The notes under the pieces are model-generated. The model was not told the origin of the DNA and searched no databases. It saw only the letters and a program-made list of their open reading frames with translations. Below are positions 35,001 through 42,954 of a stretch of 50,381 nt of DNA, in pieces. A program made the translations under genes and the position numbers. Source of the DNA: Treponema sp. (GTDB lineage: Bacteria; Spirochaetota; Spirochaetia; Treponematales; Treponemataceae); contig JAHAZL010000085.1 in assembly GCA_018384055.1 (NCBI GenBank), positions 1 to 50,381 of the forward strand, given 5' to 3'. The first letter of the stretch is position 1. Each line of letters begins with the position of its first letter.

Positions 35001-36586
35001 TTACACTTCGTACATTCCATACTGGTGGTGCCGCTGAAGCAAGCCAGAAAGATAACCACATTGTAATGAAGTATGATGTACTTCTTTCTTCCGTTAAGGG
35101 TACACACGTTGAAAAGAAGAATGGAGACTGGCTCTTTACTCGTAAGGGTAAGATGCTTACTTCAAAGATTTTCAATACATACACAATCAGTGCCGGTGAC
35201 GAAGTTCTTGTTTCTGATGAAGGTAAGATTCGTAAGAACAATGCAATTCTCAAGCACAAGGGACAGGATGTTCTTGCATCTGATGACGGACGTATCATCA
35301 TCAGAGACAAGACTATCTACCTCTTGAGCCGCAGCGAGCAGGAAGTTGAAATTTCCAACGGTTCGCTTGTTTACTCAAAGTTCGTAAAGGGAGAATGTGT
35401 TGCAAAGGCTAATGAAGAAATCGGTGAATTTGACCTTTACTCTGAACCAATCATCGCCGAGCAGTCTGGTTACATCCACTTTGACGATATCATTGAAGGT
35501 GTTACACTCAATGTTAGGGAAGACAAGTTGACTGGAATGAGGGAATGCCGCATTTCTGATCTCCACATCGATGTAAGACAGCCTCGTATCCGTATTACTG
35601 ATGAAGACGGTAACGAATTTGCTTCTTACAACATGCCTGTTGGAGCTCTTTTGAGCAACGACATCAAGGACAAGGGTAAGGTAGAAGCAGGTACAACTCT
35701 TGCAAAGATGCCAAAAGAAGCCGCTAAGGCTAACGATATTACTCTCGGTCTTCCACGCGTTTCTGAACTTTTTGAAGCTCGTCAGTCAAAGAAGAATCCT
35801 CCTGCAATCATCTCAAAAATTACAGGTACAGTTTCTTTCGGTAAGATTGTTAAGGGTAAGATTACAGTCATCGTTACTGATGAATATGGCGTAAAGTATG
35901 AACACCTCGTTCCTGTTGTTAAACGTCTCCTCGTTCGTGAAGGAGATGAAGTTAAGGCAGGCGATAAGATTTGTGACGGTTCAATCGACGCACATGATGT
36001 TCTTACAGTTCTTGGTGAAGATAAGCTCCAGGAATTCCTTATGGAAGAAATTCAGAACGTTTACCGCGGACAGGGCGTAGACATCAACGACAAGCATATT
36101 GGTACAATCATCCGCCAGATGCTTAGAAAGGTTGAAGTTATCAATGTCGGCGATACAAAGTTCAGGTATGGACAGCAGATTGACAAGTATTCATTCCGCG
36201 AAGAAAACGAACGCATCCTCGCAGAAGGCGGTACACCAGCTGTTGCTCGACCAATGTTCCAGGGTATTACTAAGGCAGCTCTTGCAGCAGATTCATTCAT
36301 CTCTGCATGTTCATTCCAGGAAACAACTCGTGTTCTTACAAATGCTGCAATTGCAGGTGCTGTAGATAACCTCCATGGACTTAAGGAAAACATTATCATC
36401 GGACACAGAATCCCAGCTGGTAGTGGTATCCGTCAGTACAGCAACATCAAGCTTTCTGATGATTCGACAACAGACCTTGATGCAAAGATGAAGGAAATTC
36501 TTGAACAGCGCATGCAGGAACAGAGGGAAGCTGAAATTGCTCAGGCAAACCAGCCGATGATTGATTCTGCTTCTGACGAAGAATAA
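32051..36586 (+). CDS. rpoC: RNA polymerase beta' subunit
   Basis: The 1511-residue protein has a zinc site (YCGKFKSIRYKGVVCDRC), the catalytic NADFDGDQM motif and the second zinc site in CESKHGICVKCYGKDLARN. I chose the ATG at 32051 (MRDIQDF), which is seven bases after GGAGGAG and within rpoB; the in-frame ATG at 32045 has a tighter spacing. An eight-base overlap with rpoB probably couples the two. Confidence 0.97.
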   Translation: MRDIQDFSSLKITLASPETIRQWSYGEVKKPETINYRTLRPEREGLFCEKIFGTTKEWECYCGKFKSIRYKGVVCDRCGVEVTHFKVRRERTGHIELAAPVSHIWYYHSVPSRMGLLLDLPVASLRSILYYEKYIVIEPGDTDLKKNQLLTEEEYQAAEERFGGSFTAGMGAEAIKTLLENLNLDEIAAELRAKMIEKGSKSDKRLLKRIEIIENFRNSENKPSWMILDVIPVIPPDLRPMVQLDGGRFATSDLNDLYRRVINRNNRLRKLQGLSAPDIIIRNEKRMLQEAVDSLFDNSKRKQRVLKGAANRPLKSISDMLKGKQGRFRQNLLGKRVDYSGRSVIVVGPELKLWQCGLPEKMALELFKPFIMKKLVANGICGNIKRARSLVESEDEAVFNILDEVVREHPVMLNRAPTLHRLGIQAFEPVLVPGKALKLHPLACKAFNADFDGDQMAIHVPLTQAAQMECWTLMLSARNLLDPANGSTIVAPSQDMVLGIYYMTSIKPNAKGTGKFFSSADEVRLAASSGAIDWQARIKIHKNILDKCVQFDENPESEYILTSAGRMAFNEAMPEEVDFMNDQIVDPKKKITADSGLGDKGIKAMIERVYHNEQTSDKRIRALIEEKFGVTSMDAETLDKVMADAETVAAINKIFNRKTPMEESKLRKLLPSLYGIDRAWLTVQMLDAVKATGYKNATFYGATISMDDIIVPEEKKQMMKEANDEVKKIVEQNQKGVITDDERYNRSIAVWEKTTKDLTAKMMEKMKSDKDGFNTIYMMANSGARGSEKQISQLAAMRGLMQKPNGAIIELPIQANFKEGLSVIEYFISSNGARKGLSDTALKTADAGYMTRRLVDVAQDVVVNEDDCGTINGIYYSAIREGDEVKVPLAKRIAGHFPIERVIDPFTGELICEVNQYIDEHLAEKIDAAGVEKVKLRTVLTCESKHGICVKCYGKDLARNKIVEIGEAVGTIAAQSIGQPGTQLTLRTFHTGGAAEASQKDNHIVMKYDVLLSSVKGTHVEKKNGDWLFTRKGKMLTSKIFNTYTISAGDEVLVSDEGKIRKNNAILKHKGQDVLASDDGRIIIRDKTIYLLSRSEQEVEISNGSLVYSKFVKGECVAKANEEIGEFDLYSEPIIAEQSGYIHFDDIIEGVTLNVREDKLTGMRECRISDLHIDVRQPRIRITDEDGNEFASYNMPVGALLSNDIKDKGKVEAGTTLAKMPKEAAKANDITLGLPRVSELFEARQSKKNPPAIISKITGTVSFGKIVKGKITVIVTDEYGVKYEHLVPVVKRLLVREGDEVKAGDKICDGSIDAHDVLTVLGEDKLQEFLMEEIQNVYRGQGVDINDKHIGTIIRQMLRKVEVINVGDTKFRYGQQIDKYSFREENERILAEGGTPAVARPMFQGITKAALAADSFISACSFQETTRVLTNAAIAGAVDNLHGLKENIIIGHRIPAGSGIRQYSNIKLSDDSTTDLDAKMKEILEQRMQEQREAEIAQANQPMIDSASDEE

Positions 36587-36592
36587 AACAAG

Positions 36593-36678
36593 GGAATTTG
36601 CGGAAAATTCCGTAGAATTTCAGGGAATTTAGCAATGAATTCCCTGAAATTCCCTTGAATGAATTTTTAGAATTCATT
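36593..36678 (+). terminator. rpoC 3' palindromic cluster (terminator and repeat copy 2)
   Basis: Three hairpins lie in a row: GGAATTT/AAATTCC (36593-36611), a perfect 15-bp stem (36615-36629 with 36638-36652), and AATGAATT/AATTCATT (36658-36678) with five T inside. The long stem lacks an adjacent T run, but the T-rich region from 36664 may serve. It resembles the element at 24509-24536 and may be a repeat family. Confidence 0.55.
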
Positions 36679-36744
36679 AAACTTTTAAAAATCGTTTTGT
36701 TTTATTTTTGGGAGTGCTGCCCAATTAAAATAGGAGAATAGGCG

Positions 36745-37119
36745 ATGCCTACAATTAATCAGTTAATTCGTAAAGGTCGTCAGTCATCTGCAAAGAGAAC
36801 TAAGGCTCCAGCCCTTCAGTCATGCCCGCAGAAGCGTGGCGTTTGCACTCGCGTTATGACAATGACACCTAAGAAACCAAACTCGGCTCTTCGTAAGATT
36901 GCTCGTGTTCGCTTGAGCAATGGTATTGAAGTAACAGCTTACATTCCAGGTATTGGACACAACCTTCAGGAACACTCAGTTGTTCTCGTTCGTGGTGGAC
37001 GTGTTAAGGACCTTCCTGGTGTACGCTATCACATCATCCGTGGTACAAAAGATACACTCGGTGTAGACGGACGCAAGCGCGCTCGTTCTAAGTACGGTGC
37101 TAAAAAGCCTAAGGCATAA
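36745..37119 (+). CDS. rpsL: 30S ribosomal protein S12
   Basis: The gene encodes 124 residues with PKKPNSALRKIARVRLSNG and VKDLPGVRYHIIRG, the two streptomycin-linked loops; both key Lys are present. S12 controls decoding accuracy. It starts after AGGAG and is followed by rpsG. A new transcription unit is likely, but I could not identify its promoter with confidence. Confidence 0.98.
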   Translation: MPTINQLIRKGRQSSAKRTKAPALQSCPQKRGVCTRVMTMTPKKPNSALRKIARVRLSNGIEVTAYIPGIGHNLQEHSVVLVRGGRVKDLPGVRYHIIRGTKDTLGVDGRKRARSKYGAKKPKA

Positions 37120-37139
37120 TTTTTAAGAGGAGTTTAACT

Positions 37140-37610
37140 ATGGGAAGACATAAGAAATCAGTTAATCGTCCAGTTATGCCGGATGAAAGATACAACAGTG
37201 TGGTAATCTCTAAGTTCGTTTGCCGCATGATGCTCGATGGAAAGAAAGCAGTTTGCCAGCGCGTTGTTTACGATGCACTCGACAAGCTTAAGGCAAAGAC
37301 TGACAAGGATCCTCTCGAAGTATTCTTGAAGGCTCTTGATAATGTAAAGCCAAGCGTAGAAGTTAAGTCTCGCCGTGTTGGTGGTGCAACATACCAGGTA
37401 CCTATTGAAATCCGCGAAGGCCGCCGTGAAGCTCTCGGAATGAGATGGATGATCGCAGCTGCTCGCGCACGCAATGGTCACGGTATGGCAGAAACACTTG
37501 CTGCTGAAATCTTCGATGCTTTCAACAACACAGGTTCTGCTTACAAGAAGAAGGAAGACACACACAAGATGGCAGAAGCAAACAAGGCTTTTGCACACTT
37601 CCGTTTCTAG
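37140..37610 (+). CDS. rpsG: 30S ribosomal protein S7
   Basis: The gene encodes 156 residues. The SRRVGGATYQVPIEIREGRR region is the conserved beta hairpin and EALGMRWMIAAAR the following helix. S7 nucleates assembly of the 30S head and lies near the E site. Normally fusA follows; here a terminator comes next instead. Confidence 0.98.
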   Translation: MGRHKKSVNRPVMPDERYNSVVISKFVCRMMLDGKKAVCQRVVYDALDKLKAKTDKDPLEVFLKALDNVKPSVEVKSRRVGGATYQVPIEIREGRREALGMRWMIAAARARNGHGMAETLAAEIFDAFNNTGSAYKKKEDTHKMAEANKAFAHFRF

Positions 37611-37635
37611 TTCCAGGGGTTATCCCGGAATTGGC

Positions 37636-37669
37636 AAAAGGGCACTCTTTGGGGTGTCCTTTTTTTGTT
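37636..37669 (+). terminator. Terminator after rpsG
   Basis: A 12-bp stem (37636-37647 with 37652-37663, two G-U pairs) with a TTTG loop is followed by TTTG and more T. It closes the rpsL-rpsG unit. Confidence 0.85.
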
Positions 37670-37710
37670 ACAAAAGTAAAAAGAATTTGACAAAAAAGAA
37701 TCTTGGCCAC

Positions 37711-37739
37711 TTGATTTAATTTTCAATAAATAGTATAAA
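37711..37739 (+). promoter_or_regulatory. Distal tuf promoter
   Basis: TTGATT (37711-37716), a 17-base spacer and TATAAA (37734-37739). The start is predicted near 37746, giving a leader of about 460 bases. Confidence 0.55.
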
Positions 37740-37745
37740 TGTACA

Positions 37746-38204
37746 ACTGTATACCGCCCTAATTGGGTTTGTTGTGCATGTGTGCAACGGGTTCTTTGAG
37801 AAGTCAGACAGACGGTTTTTAACTGTCTGGTAAAAATCGTAAAGCCAACTTGAAGGAGTTAGCAGATTTTTACACCCGGATGCAGTGAAGAAGGCTGTTA
37901 GTTTTCTTCGTTAAATAACTGAGATTCGGAGATTCTGACGGATTTCACGCCAGTGAATGAAAGTTCACGATATCATACCGGTTTTCAGTACTAGAAGATG
38001 ACAGGTGATACGGAACAACTGCTTCGAATTGATGAAACAGGTGAATATAAATTGTCCTATCAATCTATTCATCTCATAATATTGGTAAAGTGTGATTGCG
38101 AAAGTATTGTTGCCTTTTAGGTGCAATATTTTCTGGCTTAAAGTGCAACACATAAAATAATTTTTATATGCCGCAGTTTAAACTGTAAGGCAAGGAGAAA
38201 AATC
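37746..38204 (+). promoter_or_regulatory. Long structured leader upstream of tuf
   Basis: This 460-base stretch has no real ORF. CAGACAG (37805-37811) pairs with CTGTCTG (37823-37829). TAAAAATC (37831-37838) pairs with GATTTTTA (37865-37872). GTGAA/TTCAC (37953-37968) and AAAGTATTG/CAATATTTT (38101-38109, 38124-38132) also form. A short AUG frame of 14 codons starts near 37780. A second promoter, TTGTCC (38052-38057) and CATAAT (38075-38080), may give a shorter leader. It matches no leader I know. Confidence 0.5.
38052..38080 (+). promoter_or_regulatory. Proximal tuf promoter candidate
   Basis: TTGTCC (38052-38057), a 17-base spacer and CATAAT (38075-38080). The predicted leader is about 118 bases and would carry only the last hairpin of the long leader. 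Confidence 0.4.
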
Positions 38205-39392
38205 ATGGCTAAGGAAGAGTTCAACAGAACAAAACCTCACATGAACGTTGGTACCATCGGTCACGTTGACCATGGTAAGACTACATTGTCTGCTGCTATC
38301 ACAACATATTGTGGTAACAAGTATGGTGACAAGGTACTTAAGTACGATGAAATCGACAATGCTCCAGAAGAGAAGGCACGTGGTATCACAATCAACTCTC
38401 GTCACCTTGAGTATCAGTCAGACAAGAGACACTATGCTCACATCGACTGTCCAGGACATGCTGACTACATCAAGAACATGATTACTGGTGCTGCTCAGAT
38501 GGACGGTTCTATTCTCGTTATCGCTGCAACAGACGGTGTTATGGCTCAGACAAAGGAACACCTTCTTCTTGCTCGCCAGGTAGGTGTACCAAAGATCATC
38601 GTATTCCTTAACAAGGTTGATGCTCTTGACGGTGATGAAGAAATGCTCATGATGGTTGAAGAAGATGTTAAGGATACAATTCAGTCTTACGGCTTCTCGG
38701 CTGACACACCAATCATCAAGGGTTCTGCATTCAAGGCTCTTAACGAACCAACTCCAGAAAACACAAAGTGTATCGAAGAACTCCTTACAGCAATGGATAC
38801 ATGGTTTGACGATCCAGTTCGCGATGACCAGAAGCCATTCTTGATGCCAATCGAAGACATCTTCACAATCACAGGTCGTGGTACAGTTGTTACTGGACGT
38901 ATCGAACGTGGTGTAGTACACATGGGTGATGCAGTACAGATCGTTGGTATCCGCCCAACACAGGATACAACAGTTACTGGTATCGAAATGTTCAACAAGA
39001 CACTCCAGGAAGGATGGGCTGGTGACAACGCTGGTATCCTCGTTCGTGGTATTGAAAAGAAGGACGTTATCCGTGGTCAGGTTCTCGCCGCTCCAAAGTC
39101 AATCAATCCACACACAAAGTTCGAAGCTCAGATTTACGTTCTTACAGAAAAGGAAGGTGGACGCCACAGCCCATTCTTCACAGGTTATCGCCCACAGTTC
39201 TACTTCAGAACAACAGATATTACTGGTACAGTAAATCTCGCAGCTGGTGTAGACATGGTTAAGCCAGGTGACAACGTTACAATCAACGGTGAACTTATCC
39301 ACCCAATCGCTATGGACGAAGGTCTCAAGCTCGCTATCCGTGAAGGCGGACGCACAATCGCTTCTGGCCAGGTTACAAAGATCATCGAATAG
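38205..39392 (+). CDS. tuf: Elongation factor Tu
   Basis: The 395-residue GTPase has GTIGHVDHGKTT (G1), GITIN (G2 region), DCPGHADY (G3) and NKVD (G4). EF-Tu brings aminoacyl-tRNA to the ribosome. A clear AAGGAGA site lies before the ATG. It is separated from rpsG by a terminator and a long leader, and it precedes rpsJ and the S10 operon, as reported for T. pallidum. fusA is not nearby. Confidence 0.98.
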   Translation: MAKEEFNRTKPHMNVGTIGHVDHGKTTLSAAITTYCGNKYGDKVLKYDEIDNAPEEKARGITINSRHLEYQSDKRHYAHIDCPGHADYIKNMITGAAQMDGSILVIAATDGVMAQTKEHLLLARQVGVPKIIVFLNKVDALDGDEEMLMMVEEDVKDTIQSYGFSADTPIIKGSAFKALNEPTPENTKCIEELLTAMDTWFDDPVRDDQKPFLMPIEDIFTITGRGTVVTGRIERGVVHMGDAVQIVGIRPTQDTTVTGIEMFNKTLQEGWAGDNAGILVRGIEKKDVIRGQVLAAPKSINPHTKFEAQIYVLTEKEGGRHSPFFTGYRPQFYFRTTDITGTVNLAAGVDMVKPGDNVTINGELIHPIAMDEGLKLAIREGGRTIASGQVTKIIE

Positions 39393-39404
39393 TTTTTAAT
39401 GAAC

Positions 39405-39436
39405 GAATGAAGGGGTTCGCAAGGGCCTCTTCATTC
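39405..39436 (+). promoter_or_regulatory. tuf-rpsJ intergenic hairpin
   Basis: GAATGAAG (39405-39412) pairs with CTTCATTC (39429-39436), extended by three inner pairs. There is no T tract, so it is probably a processing or stability structure rather than a terminator. Confidence 0.5.
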
Positions 39437-39450
39437 AAGTGGAGTAAGTC

Positions 39451-39762
39451 ATGGCAAACGGCAAGATTCGTGTACACCTTCGCGCATTCGATGTATCACT
39501 CATCGATCAGAGTGCAAAGGACATCGTACGGCAGGTTAAGGCAGCTGGAGCAGAGGTTTCAGGACCAATTCCGCTCCCAACAAGAATCAACAAGATTACA
39601 GTGCTTCGTTCAGTTTTCGTAAACAAGAAGTCACGCGAACAGTTCGAAATGAGAACACACAAGCGTCTCATCGACATCATCGAACCAAGTTCAGAAGTAA
39701 TGGATTCTTTGATGAAGCTTGAACTTCCTGCAGGTGTTGACGTAGAAATTAAACAGTTTTAA
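39451..39762 (+). CDS. rpsJ: 30S ribosomal protein S10
   Basis: The gene encodes 103 residues starting ANGKIRVHLRAFDVSLIDQS. S10 is in the 30S head and also acts with NusB in antitermination and NusG coupling. The ATG follows GGAG, and the first gene of the S10 cluster is separated from rplC by a 108-base gap. Confidence 0.98.
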   Translation: MANGKIRVHLRAFDVSLIDQSAKDIVRQVKAAGAEVSGPIPLPTRINKITVLRSVFVNKKSREQFEMRTHKRLIDIIEPSSEVMDSLMKLELPAGVDVEIKQF

Positions 39763-39870
39763 TAGCGGCTCGTAGAGCGGCTTAAAAAAACGGTAACGGT
39801 CCCCTGGATCGGGGATGGCGGCCGATGGGAATACAGACAAAAGGTTTGTACTTCCAAATAGGAGATTCAG
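39763..39870 (+). promoter_or_regulatory. rpsJ-rplC leader with hairpins
   Basis: GCTC-GTA-GAGC and TCCCC (39800-39804)/GGGGA (39811-39815) form small stems. AGGAG precedes rplC. This may be an L4-type autogenous control site moved after rpsJ, but there is no match to a known motif. Confidence 0.35.
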
Positions 39871-40494
39871 ATGAAAGGTCTGATAGCAAAAAAAGTAGGA
39901 ATGACACAGGTTTTTGACGAAAACGGCAATCTGATTCCAGTAACCGTGATCCATGTTGAACCTAACACAGTTGTTGCTACAAAGACAAAGGAAAAGTGCG
40001 GTTATGACGCTGTTGTTCTTGGTCTTGGCGAAATGAAAGCTAAGCACGTAACAAAGCCATATGCAAAGCAGTTTCCAGAAAACATTACACCAAAGCGCCA
40101 GTTGAAGGAATTCCGCGACTACGAAGTGGAAGTTAACGTAGGCGACAAGCTTGGTGTTGAATTGTTTGAAAAGGTTCGTTTCATCGACGTGACTGCTACC
40201 TCTAAGGGTAAAGGTTTCCAGGGTGTAATGAAGAGATGGGGTTTCCATGGTGGACGCGCAACTCACGGTTCAAAGTTCCACAGAGAAGCCGGCGGTACAG
40301 GATGTTGTACAACTCCAGGACACACACTTAAGAACATTAAGATGCCTGGTCGTATGGGTTCTGATCGTGTTACAGTACAGAATCTCAAGGTTATTAAAGT
40401 TGACCCTGAGCTGAATGTTTTGATGGTTCGTGGTGCAGTTCCAGGTGTTAAGAACTGTACACTCATCGTTAAGACAGCAGTTAAGAGAAAGTAG
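39871..40494 (+). CDS. rplC: 50S ribosomal protein L3
   Basis: The gene encodes 207 residues. MKGLIAKKVGMTQVFDENG is the classic L3 start, and the long loop holds FQGVMKRWGFHGGRATHGS. L3 helps start assembly of the 50S subunit and reaches to the peptidyl-transferase centre. Confidence 0.98.
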   Translation: MKGLIAKKVGMTQVFDENGNLIPVTVIHVEPNTVVATKTKEKCGYDAVVLGLGEMKAKHVTKPYAKQFPENITPKRQLKEFRDYEVEVNVGDKLGVELFEKVRFIDVTATSKGKGFQGVMKRWGFHGGRATHGSKFHREAGGTGCCTTPGHTLKNIKMPGRMGSDRVTVQNLKVIKVDPELNVLMVRGAVPGVKNCTLIVKTAVKRK

Positions 40495-40511
40495 GTCGGG
40501 GGAATAGTATT

Positions 40512-41150
40512 ATGGAAAAGAAAGTCTATTCAATCGATGGCAAAGAACTCAGAACAATCAATCTTGATGACAAAGTTTTCAACCTTCCAGTCAACGAAGA
40601 TGTAATCTACTATGCCATCACAAACGAATTGGCAAATAAGCGTGTTGGTACAGCTTGTACAAAGACACGTGCAGAAGTTCATGGTTCAAATGCAAAACCT
40701 TACAAGCAGAAGGGAACAGGTAATGCTCGTCGTGGTGACAAGAAGTCTCCACTTTGCGTTGGCGGTGGTACAATCTTTGGACCAAAACCACGCGATTACA
40801 GTTATGCAATTCCTAAGAAAGAAAAGCGCCTTGCAATGAAGACAATCCTCAGCATGAGAGCACAGAGCGACATCCTTACAGTAGTTGAAGACTTCACTGT
40901 AGAAAGCGGAAAGACAAAGGATCTCGTAAAGATTCTTAACAATTTCGCTAAGGATACACGCACAGTAATCCTTCTTAAGGATGACGATGCAAAGATTAAG
41001 CTCGCAGGAAGAAATATTCCTACACTTTCATTCTTGTCTTTCAACCGTCTTCGCGCACACGATCTCTACTACGCTAGAAAGATCATCATGCTCGAAAGCG
41101 CTGCAAAGAACCTTTCTGAATTCTACGCTGAAGAAAAGGAGGCTAAATAA
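40512..41150 (+). CDS. rplD: 50S ribosomal protein L4
   Basis: The gene encodes 212 residues. The extended loop has KPYKQKGTGNARRGDKKSP, which lines the exit tunnel and is linked to macrolide resistance. L4 in many bacteria represses its operon. The stop shares a base with rplW (TAATG). Confidence 0.97.
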   Translation: MEKKVYSIDGKELRTINLDDKVFNLPVNEDVIYYAITNELANKRVGTACTKTRAEVHGSNAKPYKQKGTGNARRGDKKSPLCVGGGTIFGPKPRDYSYAIPKKEKRLAMKTILSMRAQSDILTVVEDFTVESGKTKDLVKILNNFAKDTRTVILLKDDDAKIKLAGRNIPTLSFLSFNRLRAHDLYYARKIIMLESAAKNLSEFYAEEKEAK

Positions 41151-41434
41151 TGACATTCGAAGATGTACTTATTAGACCAGTTCTTTCTGAAAAGGCAACA
41201 GCACTTCGTGAACAGAATAAATATACATTTATTGTTGCTCCATCTGCTACAAAGATTCAGATTAAAGAAGCTGTACGCAAGCTTTTCAATGTAAAGGTTG
41301 TAGACTGCACAACAGTTAACGTACAGGGAAAAATGAAACGTCTCCGCGGACCAGCCGGACGCACTGCTTCTTTCAAGAAGGCAATCGTTAAGTTGGCACC
41401 TGGTGAAACAATTAAGGTATTCGAAGGCGTTTAA
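41150..41434 (+). CDS. rplW: 50S ribosomal protein L23
   Basis: The gene encodes 94 residues with the L23 pattern PVLSEKATALREQNKYTF and a KMKRLRGPAGRTASFKKA loop. It sits at the tunnel exit and docks SRP and trigger factor. The start overlaps rplD by one base. Confidence 0.97.
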   Translation: MTFEDVLIRPVLSEKATALREQNKYTFIVAPSATKIQIKEAVRKLFNVKVVDCTTVNVQGKMKRLRGPAGRTASFKKAIVKLAPGETIKVFEGV

Positions 41435-41462
41435 GCCTTTGAGTAGATAGAAGGGGAACCTT

Positions 41463-42287
41463 ATGGCTCTTAAGATATTTAAACCTTATTCAAAAGGTAC
41501 ACGCGGCCGTGTTGACTTGGTACGCGAAGAAATTACAGCCGACAAACCCGAGAAAAGCCTCACATCTGGACGCAAGGCTTGCGCTGGACGTGGACAGGGC
41601 GGACGCATTTCCGTTCGTCATCAGGGTGGCGGTCACAAGAGAAAGTATCGTGAAATCGACTTTAGACGCGATAAGCACGGTATTCCTGGAACAGTAAAGA
41701 CAATCGAATATGATCCAAACCGCAGTGCAAACATTGCTTTGATTGCATATGCTGATGGTGAAAAGCGTTACATTATTGCTCCACAGAAACTTACAGTTGG
41801 TCAGAAGATCATGTCTGGTGAAAATGCAACTCCAACAGTTGGAAATGCACTTCCACTCAGCGCAATTCCTGTAGGTTTCATCATTCACAATGTTGAACTT
41901 ACACTCGGTCGCGGTGGACAGCTTGTTCGCTCTGCAGGTGCTGGTGCACAGGTAGCTGGTGTTGACGGTGAATACGTAACAATCAAGCTCCCATCTGGTG
42001 AACTTCGCCGTGTAAATGGAAAGTGCTATGCAACAATCGGTGTTGTTGGTAACGAAGAACGCATGAATACAAAGCTTGGAAAAGCTGGTCGTAACAGATG
42101 GCGTGGTATTCGTCCAACAGTTCGTGGTATGGCAATGAACCCAGTTGATCACCCACTTGGTGGTGGTGAAGGCGCAGGAAAGGGACACCTTCCTGTTACT
42201 CCTTGGGGTCAGCCTTGTCGTGGATACAAGACACGCAACAAGAGAAAGACTTCAAGCCGCTTCATTATTAGCCGCCGCAAGAAGTAG
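41463..42287 (+). CDS. rplB: 50S ribosomal protein L2
   Basis: The gene encodes 274 residues. GRGQGGRISVRHQGGGHKR and the C-terminal VRGMAMNPVDHPLGGGEG signature (with His near the peptidyl-transferase centre) are present. L2 is required for subunit association and catalysis. Confidence 0.99.
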   Translation: MALKIFKPYSKGTRGRVDLVREEITADKPEKSLTSGRKACAGRGQGGRISVRHQGGGHKRKYREIDFRRDKHGIPGTVKTIEYDPNRSANIALIAYADGEKRYIIAPQKLTVGQKIMSGENATPTVGNALPLSAIPVGFIIHNVELTLGRGGQLVRSAGAGAQVAGVDGEYVTIKLPSGELRRVNGKCYATIGVVGNEERMNTKLGKAGRNRWRGIRPTVRGMAMNPVDHPLGGGEGAGKGHLPVTPWGQPCRGYKTRNKRKTSSRFIISRRKK

Positions 42288-42301
42288 GATAGGAGTTAAT
42301 C

Positions 42302-42583
42302 GTGTCAAGATCAGTTAAGAAAGGACCTTTTATTGAGAAGTCTCTCTATAAGAAGGTTTTAGAAATGAACAAAGCATCGGCAGCTGATAAGAAAATGATT
42401 AAAACTTATTCCCGCTGCTCAACAATTATTCCTGAAATGGTTGGAAACACTATTTCAGTTCACAACGGAAAGTCATGGATTCCTGTATATGTTACAGAAA
42501 ACTTGGTAGGTCACAAGCTTGGTGAGTTTGCTGCAACAAGAACATTCAAGGGACATGGCGGCGACAAAGCTGCAAAGAAATAA
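42302..42583 (+). CDS. rpsS: 30S ribosomal protein S19
   Basis: The gene encodes 93 residues starting with GTG: SRSVKKGPFIEKSLYKKV. The S19 motif HNGKSWIPVYVTENLVGHKL is present. It binds S13 in the 30S head. AGGAG lies seven bases before GTG. Confidence 0.97.
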   Translation: MSRSVKKGPFIEKSLYKKVLEMNKASAADKKMIKTYSRCSTIIPEMVGNTISVHNGKSWIPVYVTENLVGHKLGEFAATRTFKGHGGDKAAKK

Positions 42584-42597
42584 GGGAGTGTGACATT

Positions 42598-42954
42598 ATG
42601 GCAGAAAAGAAAGGCTATGTAGCCACAACAAAATTCCTTATTGCATCACCTACAAAGGTTCGTCCTGTAGCTAACGTAGTAAAGAAGATGCCTTGCTCAA
42701 AGGCATTGGCAACTCTTGAAGTTATGCCACAGAAGGGTGCAAAGCTCATCAGCAGCACATTGAAGTCTGCAGTAGCTAATGCTCTCAACCAGAACAAACA
42801 GCTTGACGAAGATATGCTCGAAATCAAGGAAATTCGCATTGACGAAGGTCCAAGATTGAAGAGAGTTTGGTTCCGCGGCCGTGGTCGTGCTGATCAGCTC
42901 CTCAAGAGAATGTGTCATATCACAGTTGTAGTTGACGAAAAGGCGGGAAAATAA
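42598..42954 (+). CDS. rplV: 50S ribosomal protein L22
   Basis: The gene encodes 118 residues. The C-terminal hairpin, IDEGPRLKRVWFRGRGRAD, reaches into the exit tunnel. Its stop shares a base with rpsC (TAATG). Confidence 0.97.
   Translation: MAEKKGYVATTKFLIASPTKVRPVANVVKKMPCSKALATLEVMPQKGAKLISSTLKSAVANALNQNKQLDEDMLEIKEIRIDEGPRLKRVWFRGRGRADQLLKRMCHITVVVDEKAGK

Noticed and set aside
37746..38204. RNase P RNA or tmRNA in the tuf leader
   Set aside because: No conserved RNase P core (GAGGAAAGTCC) and no tRNA-like 3' end with TTCGA or CCA were found.
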